This document shows, in pieces, positions 55,161 to 64,000 of a stretch of DNA of 64,000 nt (position 1 is its first letter; each line of letters starts with the position of its first letter). The notes under the pieces were generated by a model. It did not search any database and was not told where the DNA came from. It was given only the letters and a program-made list of their open reading frames with translations. The stretch is taken from positions 21,933,227 through 21,997,226 of the forward strand of contig JARWKL010000012.1 in the NCBI GenBank assembly GCA_029961685.1, read 5' to 3'. A program made the position numbers and the translations under genes. The stretch comes from Aristolochia californica. Taxonomy: Eukaryota; Streptophyta; Magnoliopsida; Piperales; Aristolochiaceae.

Positions 55161-57940
55161 TATTTTGGCATTCTGGGATGCCATCCTCTTGCCTGGCCGT
55201 CTTTAATAGCTTCTTGTGGGCACTGGGTACAATTTTGTTATGGTTGTATAGGTTTGTCTGTTTTACTCTTGAAAAATACTCTGGATCTGACTACCAGAGA
55301 ATACTAACATCCGTAGATCTCGTAGCTTCGGACCACAAATCAAGCAAGTCAAGGGTCCCAACATCTTCTACCATATTATTCTCTTATTAAATACAAGAGC
55401 ATATGAAACTAAATTCTTAATGAGAAGAAATATTCATCTTTCTTATGAGAATTCCCTGTATATTTCTAATTGAAGAAGGGATCCCATCATGTCTCCTAAA
55501 AGAAATTATAGGGGAATTGAGAACTGGGTTTTTCCTTGGGTCCTTTGAATGATTGAGGTAGTTCCGTTTCAAGAATGTTTTGTTTCCTCCATCGTTATTT
55601 CCGCCCCCCCTCTCCTCAGAGCATCCAATCTCAAGGAGTTTTGATCTGGTTTAACCCAGACGTCTTGATCCTGTCTTTTGATTGATACGAATGGACGAGA
55701 ATTGATAGAACAAGATTCGAGTTCCTTGTTATTTGGCAGATGTTACCTGAAGCGTTTGGCAGCATTGGACCCTAATGCATCTAATCTCATATTTATTTCA
55801 GGCAGCTTTTCTCCTTCCAGATTGTTCCCTACCGACTGAATAATAGTTAGCTGAACAAAGTAGTCCACATATGCTTTTTGAAAACAACAATTCCTTCCTG
55901 TTGCCATGGAGAAAAGGAAAAGAAACAGAGTTCTAAAAGAAAATTTTCTTTCTTAATCAGTCAGACATCTTTGACTAGGAGAAACATTCATTCAAATGCC
56001 AATTAAAGAAAAAACCGGTGACTGTGGTGGTTGGAACTAGGAGCTTCCTTTTCATTTATCAAGAACACTGCATTGACATTTCTATTGTATTTTGATCTGT
56101 CTCTGGAAGTGATCCAACCTCGGAGGACCGAGTAGTATACTTGGTTTTTCTTTGCCTCCTCAACAACAAATACAAGCACGAGAAGGCTCGTGATCGAGTT
56201 GAATATATAACGAAACCACTTAGTAGGAGATAAATTAGTGACTAGGACCCATGGTTTGGAACTGCCCATGATGGATGCCTGCACAGACAAATCCTACATA
56301 TTATGAAGCAGGAAGACTAGATGCAATTCTCGAGTAAATGCTGATAAAGGTCGTTTGAATGGACCCTTCACTGAAACTTATGCGGCTTTCTATTGTTTAT
56401 AGAAGATCAATCTTTCTGGATCCTTATTTTATTAGTTTTTTTTTGTGTTCTGGGGTGTCAGGGTAGCCATCTTTGTCCATTATTTATAATTGAAGGGAGA
56501 GACGTCTGCATTTTGGATATGACTGTTGGGGATGAAACTGCCCGTTTCAGCATCTGTTCCTTTATTTAGCTCCCCTTGTTCGGACGTGATTTGAACCTGT
56601 AATCACTATCTCAGGAGAATCCTTTTGAACAAGGTAGATTATGATGAACTGACTAACTTGAATTTCAAGTTTCTGAGTTTCCAGATTACTAATGGCTGAT
56701 TTAGACGACAAATTATGGGTGGGGAGAGTTCCTTGGTGGTGGGCGAGTGATGGAGTTTTGGGTTTCCCGATACGTTTGCCTCTCTGCATTTCTGCAGTAG
56801 TTGCTGGCCTGCTACTTGAATTGCAACCAAAAGGGAGATTGATAAGATTCTGCAGAGAAAGAAGCGAAGAATGAAAGCCAAATGGAAAAGCAATGCGAAA
56901 GTTTGAATTTGGACTCTATGTTCAAATCTTCTCAAGTAGGACCGAAGATTTGATATGATCTTCTTCCTCCTTCAATAATTCCCAGATTTACCAGGTCTCA
57001 GAAAAGGTCAAAAAACCGAGACAAAGGAGATGAAAATTTGTCGTCCGCTACTATTCTGCTAAAAAAGGATTTACCCAGAACGAGAAGTGCCGTCCAGAGC
57101 AGGTTGCATAAATGGGTCTCACATGCATGGAATGGCGGAGAGAGCTGCAAGGTTCCAAAAGTGCACCATTTACAGTACTGAAGCTCCATTTGAGACTGTA
57201 AAACTCGAAAAGTAGAAGTAAAAAGTTACAATTTGACAGATGAGAACTGACAAACATTCCCTTTCTAATACATTTACATTTTGAGTAAACACACAAAGAA
57301 GGGAGACAGACAAGACCGCAAAAGCCCGACTTCAATTCACCTGCCCATTACTTACTGCTACACAGCACGGGACATTTTACAGTTCAGGAGTAGAGTTCTG
57401 AAGCTCCACCGATAAAAAGATAAACATCGGCGACTGCAGTGAGGTGACACGGTGACGTGGTCTTGTTACTGGCTATATACTGCTGCAGATGGCCGGAAAT
57501 CAGAAAGAGTCACATGCGAAGAGAGCTCACTGTAAAAGGGAAGGTGCACTTTATTGTGGCACGGGTGGTTCATGCACCCCTAACCTTTTTTCTCCACACC
57601 TGAATCATCTTCCACGGCTCCTACCTCTTTGCCGATCAATCCTTTTCCCTTAAACCTCCATGAAGAAGAGTGCAGAAGGATCACTCAGGCATAAGATTAG
57701 GGAAACTAGGTCGTTTTGTATCATTTTTAGGTAATAGTTTCGGAATTTAAGTTGATATATAGACAGATCTTAAACTGTTTCTCGGCACTTTTGAGCAGCC
57801 CTTCATTAAAGATCTACTTCAAAAATTGGGATTAGAAAGATAAGTACTTATTAAGATCCAGGATTAACTGGTAGTTTCACTGGGAGCAATCTATGTAATA
57901 ATAAATTCTCTCTCTTGCCTGGTGCCATTTACTAGCCACA
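55161..57940. other. BRCC36 3' flank and intergenic DNA
   Basis: BRCC36 3'UTR of unknown length, then intergenic DNA of moderate GC. Open frames of 60-98 codons on both strands (for example 56639-56935 minus and 56692-56874 plus) overlap each other antisense and have no recognised motif. From about 57340 to 57640 GC content is higher, perhaps upstream regulatory DNA of the kinase gene. Confidence 0.4.
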
Positions 57941-57945
57941 GCTGT

Positions 57946-57956
57946 CTATATATAAT
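57946..57956 (+). promoter_or_regulatory. Probable TATA box of the kinase gene
   Basis: TATATATAATG lies 43-53 bases upstream of the ATG at 57999. If used, the 5'UTR would be very short, so the true start could be further upstream. Confidence 0.4.
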
Positions 57957-57998
57957 GCGCCTCACGGAACAGTAGTGCCTCAGATGTGAGAGACAACC

Positions 57999-59613
57999 AT
58001 GACGCCGGCGAGTAAAGAAGAGACTGACTACGATAGTAGCTGCTCGTCCATCACCACGCGAGACTCCAGCCATGGCTGGATTAGTGACTTCAGCTTCGGG
58101 AGCTCCAGCTCCGCCTCCGTCTGCTCCTACACTGATACCTTCTCCACGTACAGTAATTATAAGCCGCACAAAGCCAATCAAGCGCACTGGGAGGCGATTA
58201 GGCTCCTCCGCCGGGATAATGGTTCCATCGGCCTCCACAACTTCCGCCTCTTGCGCAGGCTCGGGAGCGGGGATATCGGCAACGTTTACTTGTGTCGGCT
58301 GAGGAACACACTGCCGGGGTTACCCGAGTGTCTGTATGCCATGAAGGTTGTGGACAGAGAAGCGTTAGCCGTTAGAAAGAAACTGATGAGAGCGGAGATG
58401 GAGAAGGAGATCATCGCCATGCTTGATCATCCGTTTCTTCCTACTCTGTATGCGCAGTTTGATGCCTCACATTACTCTTGCTTGGTCATGGAGTTTTGCC
58501 CAGGTGGGGATTTGCATGCTGCCCGTCAGCGCCAGCCTGGGCGGCGTTTCACGGTTTCATCTGCCAAGTAAGTTTCCTTCTTCTCTGACCATTCACAGTT
58601 GTTGGGTGTTTTGATCGTATTCTTCGGTTTCTCCTACTTAATTATCTTTTCATTCTCCGTTGGGTTTACTTGAAGAATTTACAGCTTTGTGGACTTTGCG
58701 GAAGTCCTAAAATGACCAATTCATGTCCAAAAATGACAGGTTTTACGCAGCAGAGACCCTCTTGGCATTGGAATACCTCCATATGATGGGAGTGGTTTAC
58801 AGAGACTTGAAGCCAGAGAACGTGCTGGTTCGAGAAGATGGCCACATCATGCTATCCGATTTCGATCTCTGCTTCAAATGCGACGTTGTCCCAAAGCTCC
58901 TGAGAACACGTCCGGGGCAGCCTCACGCCGCCGGCAGAAGCTCCTCGTCTAAGAAGGGAACCACCCAGTCCTGCGTGGGTCCCATTCCCCCGGTCCTGTC
59001 CTGCTTCTCTTTCGGCCCAAAAGAAACCAGAAAGAGGAACAACAAGAAAGCGACGGTGGAAGCCATGAAGAGTGAATTGCAAGAGATGGATCCTGAGTTG
59101 GTTGCAGAACCCGTCAGTGCGAGGTCCAAATCCTTCGTGGGTACCCACGAATACCTCGCTCCGGAGGTCATCGCTGGCTCCGGCCACGGAAGTGCCGTGG
59201 ACTGGTGGACGCTCGGGGTGTTCTTGTTCGAGCTCTTGTATGGAACTACGCCTTTCAAAGGCGAGAACAATGAAAAAACTCTCATCAACATCATTAAACG
59301 TCCATTGATCTTCCCCAAGCTCGCCTTGAAGAGTAGTAAGGATGCGGAAGAGCTGGCTAAAGCTCAAGATCTTATAAGCAAGCTTCTGGTTAAGAACCCG
59401 AAGAAGAGATTAGGGAGCTCCAAAGGATCAGTGGAGATCAAGAGGCACGAGTTCTTCAAAGGCGTAAATTGGGCTTTGATCAGATCGGTGAGGCCACCAG
59501 AGGCTCCCAGGGATTTAGTGAAGATTAATACGAGGAAAGCAAGTCTTAGTAAGCTAAACAAGCTGGAGAGAGATGCAACGTACGAGATCCCCCAGCATTT
59601 TGAGTATTTCTAA
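57999..59613 (+). CDS. AGC-VIIIa serine/threonine kinase, PINOID type (480 aa)
   Basis: Two exons, 57999-58567 and 58740-59613; the split codon gives Lys in SSAKFYAAE. The kinase domain starts at about residue 82 with the glycine loop [11 protein letters not shown] (89-99), then YAMKVVD (K116), the hinge region around [11 protein letters not shown], catalytic YRDLKPEN (D212) and SDFDL (230-232). DFD in place of DFG, plus a long insertion (about 80 residues, with basic runs and [12 protein letters not shown]) before [13 protein letters not shown], defines plant AGC-VIII kinases. The C-terminus ends FEYF, a PDK1-docking hydrophobic motif. [15 protein letters not shown] and the [16 protein letters not shown] region are closest by eye to PINOID/PINOID2, which phosphorylate PIN auxin efflux carriers at the plasma membrane. 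Single intron at the PID-like position. Length exceeds PID (about 438 aa) because of the insertion. Assignment to PID versus PID2 needs a tree. Confidence 0.88.
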
Positions 59614-62600
59614 CTGACTGTAAATAAGTGAACACATGGATAGATAGAGTGAGAAAGCGAGCAAAAAACATGTTATGACATCGAACAGATTACTTAGCTC
59701 CTTTTCCTCTTCTTTCTTTTGTAACCATGAAAAGAAATACTACCCAGAATACTGTAGCTCTTCTTGTTAATTAATGTTAACAATTTTCTGCTCCTCCGTT
59801 ACCAGTTAGATTAGATCAAACTCTGTTTCTGTTTTGTGAAACCTTATCACTGTGGCGAATTTGGCTCAAAATGGAGAGCCAGCTTGTTCATCTGACGGTG
59901 AATGAATAAATAATAAAATTAGATGGAAAGAAGAAAAGGAATTCCTGTGGTTGCAGAGACAGATTCTTTATGATTTCTCATAGTATGAGCTCATGATGCC
60001 GGCAACTCTGTCAATAATGAAGACTGACCAAAGGAGTCAACTGAACGAGGCAAAAAGTTAGAAAGAAAGGTCCGTTATTGGATGAAAGATGAATGAATTG
60101 CCACTCGCCAGTCTCTCTCAATGGCAGCAGAATACCCTTTTCCCCATCTGCACCGCTCTGCTCGCAGGCGCACGCGAGACTCTCCACTTTGCTGCAAAGT
60201 GCTTTAACGCCATTGCAGTAGCTGGCGGTAACTTACAAGTAAGGGCATTCTGAAGGCGCCTCCTAGCTCCGATTTGATCAGGCAGCTTCTTTGTGGTCGT
60301 CGCAAAGTGGGAAACTTTCTCCTTTCGATCTGCTTTTCCAGGGAAGTTTTCTTGGCCCAAAAATCTTTGCCCCCACGAGGAAGATGACTTTTGTTTTTCC
60401 TTAGAAGGGACATGATAACATAAGCAAATTTTCGTTCATCGATCATTTCAATTTCCTCTGGGAGTAACAAGGATTGTCAGTGGTAGGGTTCGATTCAACT
60501 CATATGGTATATTGCTATCAGCATGATGTGATAATTAAAGATTCAAAAATTTTCATAAGAAGGCAAAGGGAGGCTTCCTCTCTGTCCATCTACACATGGG
60601 AGAGGTAGCCTCCTTCCATGTTAGCAACTGAATCATATGTTTGAAACATCAAGTTATACATTAATGAACATTATTCTACAAAGATCAGAATAGAACTAGG
60701 TATATTTACATGAGGTTCACTTGACATCATTGCAGGAATCAGCCTCCCTGGGTTCAAGTTACCTGTAGTCATCCATGACTCAACAGTCACATGTACATCA
60801 AACATGATTAAATATGGGACCAATTTGTACTACAATAGAGCTGAGAAAAACCTTCAAGACATAGGAGAAAAAAGCAACCAGTGTTCAATTTTCAAACTTA
60901 TGACTATAGAAGCAACAAGCAAATCAATACATAATCAGAGAGATTACATGTAGCTTTAGAGGCACATTTGATTTTTGAAGTACTTCCAATGCTTTCTTTT
61001 GCTTCTACTTAATTTCTCCATCAAACATAATAAAAGAAGGGTCCAAGTTACAACGAGGACATGGATAACAAAATAGAACCTAATTTGTAGAAGCAAAGAA
61101 CGCTTAGATAGGTGGGGGTGGGGGTGGGGTGCTTGTGCCTTCAACTCATTCCTACTCATGCATGGAGAAGCCCCCACAAACCTAGTTTTTCCTTTTATGA
61201 TAAACAAAATCTTTTAAAATTATTATAGCAAATAATTTTTTTAGAAATGAGTCGATTCTTGACGGCCGATCATATCTGGGATGTCTGGATCTTTTGCAAT
61301 GTGGCTTACCAATAATTTGAATAGGAATGAAAGAGGAATCAACCCTATAAACCCTCACTAACCGGATAAATTGTAACCACAACAGGCAAAAATTCTATAG
61401 CATTTTTACCACCAAGAAGGGATTGAAGCAATGGAAACCCCTATTAGCCAGATGAGAGGGAGATCTCTCTTCCTGACAAAAGAGTGTAAAAGATGTCATG
61501 GTTCCACCTACCTCATCAGGAAGCAATAGAAACCCCTGGTAGTTTCTGAAAGACTCTGTTCCATACAAGCAAAGGGCATCCTGGCATTTCCGTTTTCTGC
61601 AAAAATTCCACTCTACCCAACAAAAAGTTTTAGAACAAAAAAAGTATTTGATCCTTGTAGGATGTAGAAGCAAGAGAAGTTGAACTCATGGCACATGATT
61701 CGAACCATGTTGCAAAAATTCAAATTTGAGAATATTAGACCAAGATCTGAAAGTTATAGGTTCCCAAAAAAATTAATGACTTACCGACATGTACAACAGC
61801 TAAAAAAGTTTCCCAAGTATTTACATGTTCATACTTTGAGATAGTTCAACCATTGTTTTGTGGAGAAAGCTCATACCACGACTTGTGGGCTATAATTTGA
61901 AATCAATCATTACGTTGAGTTGTTGTCTGTATATTCTACAGTTTGAAAAACCAATGTTAGATTTACATTGAGCCTAAATTTTCAAATCAAGTAATTGAGA
62001 ATTATTTTTAGTTAACTATATTTTCAAATCAAGTCATTGAAGACTATTTTAAGTTGTTGTTTACATTGGATAGGTACTTAGGATTCATGTAGCTATTGGT
62101 TTGTGCTTTGATTATTAAAATTTGTCTATTCAGAGGCAATTTACATTGGGGTATATTTTAATCAAACAATCTTAACAATTGGGTCAAGTCTTGACTAGGT
62201 AAGACAGTCCTACCCCAAATTATTTGAGAAAAAATGTTGTGGTGAGGATTAGAAGTTGGAAAGTTGTGTTTGGTGTTGTATGAGTCATAAAACCTTATGT
62301 AGGCAGGCAATGTTGACATTAGTTTAGATGATAATGTTAAAGTCTGAAATTGCTTTGATCTTTCTGTTGGGCACAACGAAGTGGACATATTGAGAATTGG
62401 TGCATTAATGGTCAATATTGATGGTTTTGAAAAAGACTTGATTGTGTAGTGTTCATGAATTTTCAAATCTTCATATCACTTGATCAAGACATTTAAATTC
62501 TCTTGCACTTTTTTTAGCGAGGGATTTGTAATCTTTTAAAATTTGTCGTCTAAAAGCTATTTTAAGATAAAGGGGTAGTAAGGCTTTAAAGAAATTGTGG

Positions 62601-63079
62601 GTACCAACAGGTTGTCGAATTCATGTGAGACATATTTCAGACATTCACGTTAGCAAAATTTCAATAACAAAAATTTCAACAGAGTAGATAGATGAAAATG
62701 GTTGTAGTAATTACTATAGTAACTAAGAAGTAAAGGTTACCAAAAAGATATCATATAACATAAAAATTTATAAAAAATGAAAAAAAAATTGCACAAGGAT
62801 GAAATGAAATTAGCTAAAGATGAAATTTCTATAGACAGGGCATAAAAGGCTGGTCTAGGTGACTAAGAATTAAAAGCTCTAAATATGGGAATTAAGTAGT
62901 TTTTATTCAATTTTTAAAGTAGATATTGGAACATATATGATTACATGTAGATTCTGTTGAAGAGTAGGTATGAAATAGGCTTATATGACTCTCACAGAAA
63001 GAAATTTCACAAAGCCGAAATTAATATGGTGGAGTCTTACGGGAGTTTCACAAGAGGATGTTTTCTAGAAGAATCTCTG
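59614..63079. other. Intergenic DNA downstream of the kinase gene
   Basis: Kinase 3'UTR, then about 3 kb without a supportable gene. Minus-strand open frames at 60118-60470 and 61395-61673 (motif NYQGFLLLPDEVGG) have no splice support or family I recognise. AT-rich from about 61700. Confidence 0.4.
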
Positions 63080-63330
63080 CTAAATGTGTTTTAGTTATAT
63101 TAGTCTTTTATTTATGTGAGATGAGATCTCACATAAGTGTCCCAGTTAAAGGTATTTTAGTTCTATTATTCTTCTATTTGTGTTCAGTTGCTCAATTGTT
63201 CGAGGATCTTTTAGTGTTTAACTTTGGGTGTAACTGGGATAAGGGTAGTTTAATTGTAATTAGATTGTACTTGTTTACTCTATTATAAATAGAAGTTCAT
63301 TGTACTCAAAGTGGGATCTATAAGTTGACT
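63080..63330 (+). mobile_element. LTR promoter fragment related to the solo LTR at 7347-7816
   Basis: Shares with 7570-7740 a series of phrases: TTAGTCTTTTATTTAT or TTAGTCTTCTATTTAT, GTTTAACTTTGGGTGTAA or GTTAGAGTTTGGGTGTAA, AAGGGTAGTTT, ATTGTAATT, and CTCTATTATAAATAGAAG. Clearly the same LTR family in the same orientation but diverged. Ends not defined. Confidence 0.55.
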
Positions 63331-64000
63331 TGGTCAACCCACTAAGATAATGTGATTCTTTTCTGATTTATCATCTCTAGTAGTTTAAGTTTGTTTTCTA
63401 TATTTTTTCTTTCTTTTTTATCCCAATACCCGTTGTTTCCATAACCTTCACACATCCATACTAAAAATTTTCATATTGAAAACTATATATTAACGGAAAG
63501 ATCCTTGAGTCTAATTTTCAATACAAAAAGAATTTTTGAAATCGGAGTCTTATATAAATAAAAATCAATATTTAAAGCAACGAAGGTTAGACTGCAAGAG
63601 ACGTTCAATCAGTAGTAGAAAATTTCAAATTTCAAGGTGTTGTATGCCATTAAGAACGATATTTTATATGGAAAATTATATAGAAAAAGATAGATTTGTA
63701 AGTCCATTTTTTTACCTATTCATCCAATTATCAATCTGAGTTTTCTAGGGGGAGATATCGATTTTGGAAGAGTCAATGGTCATGCTGGCCACAGAAGAAA
63801 GAGTACTCAGTTTTGCCACATTACAAAATAAAAAACCTATCAAATTCTTTCTCTCACAATAAGTATATGATATGACAAGAAAATATACTTGAATGAAAGA
63901 TTCAAATTCTAGTTTCACTAGGAGAAAATTTTATGTCAATCTGATCTATATTTAAGGAGATATTCGCATTGGAGTTAGAAAAAGTCAAGCTATAAAATGA
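63331..64000. other. Intergenic DNA to the window end
   Basis: AT-rich, no recognised gene. Part may still belong to the LTR-related sequence before it. Confidence 0.4.

Noticed and set aside
57891..58238. 115-codon minus-strand open frame
   Set aside because: Antisense to the kinase 5' exon and promoter, with no independent evidence.
58852..59367. Minus-strand open frames of 131 and 171 codons
   Set aside because: They lie antisense to kinase exon 2, which carries conserved catalytic motifs; shadows of a GC-rich coding exon.
60118..60470. Overlapping minus-strand open frames near the kinase 3' side
   Set aside because: Two frames overlap, neither has a familiar motif or splice support, and composition is ordinary.

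Overview
The window looks like nuclear DNA of a flowering plant. It has split genes with GT-AG introns, plant-only protein families (AGC-VIIIa kinase, Agenet/ENT protein, small LEA protein), AT-rich intergenic DNA, and many Ty1/copia, LINE, PIF/Harbinger, CACTA-like and hAT-like remnants. The long transposon-filled introns suggest a medium or large genome. I cannot name the species.

Layout. 1-1802 (+): the last four exons of a DNMT2/TRDMT1-type tRNA cytosine methyltransferase. 3015-4483 (+): a two-exon, 134-aa single-pass membrane protein. 5-9 kb: AT-rich DNA with MITEs, a CACTA-like remnant and a probable solo LTR. 9.3-17.5 kb: a large inverted repeat (arms about 3.4 kb, spacer about 1.4 kb). 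Its right arm carries most of an intact Agenet-Agenet-ENT gene (16356-17761, minus; 5'UTR intron reaching about 18.9 kb). Its left arm is a truncated, frameshifted copy in the opposite orientation. Each arm also holds broken pieces of a second, diverged paralogue.

20.4-34.3 kb: a CACTA-like end with a 363-bp hAT-type MITE inside it, then a tandem array of about 6.1-kb units (21031-27067, 27068-33300, and a truncated 33301-34328). Each unit begins with an 83-aa, three-exon LEA gene. The two full units continue into a dead PIF/Harbinger element with a transposase remnant, a Myb/SANT ORF1 remnant, telomere-like CCCTAAA repeats and a GA-rich tract. The three LEA proteins are almost identical, but copy 1 has TACA where copies 2 and 3 have a TATA box.

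34.9-55.2 kb (+): a complete BRCC36 (JAMM/MPN+ K63 deubiquitinase) gene of ten coding exons and 427 aa. Intron 2 is an AT-AC, U12-type intron. Introns 5 and 6 (8.2 and 6.6 kb) are filled by nested retroelements, including an LTR-bounded copia on the opposite strand that lacks reverse transcriptase. 58.0-59.6 kb (+): a two-exon AGC-VIIIa kinase of the PINOID type. 59.6-64 kb: intergenic DNA with no convincing gene and a degenerate LTR fragment.

The intact genes are housekeeping or signalling genes with no evident shared pathway. The most distinctive architecture is the inverted repeat placed directly downstream of its intact parent gene. Read-through from the parent promoter would fold into a long hairpin matching the parent's own exons.
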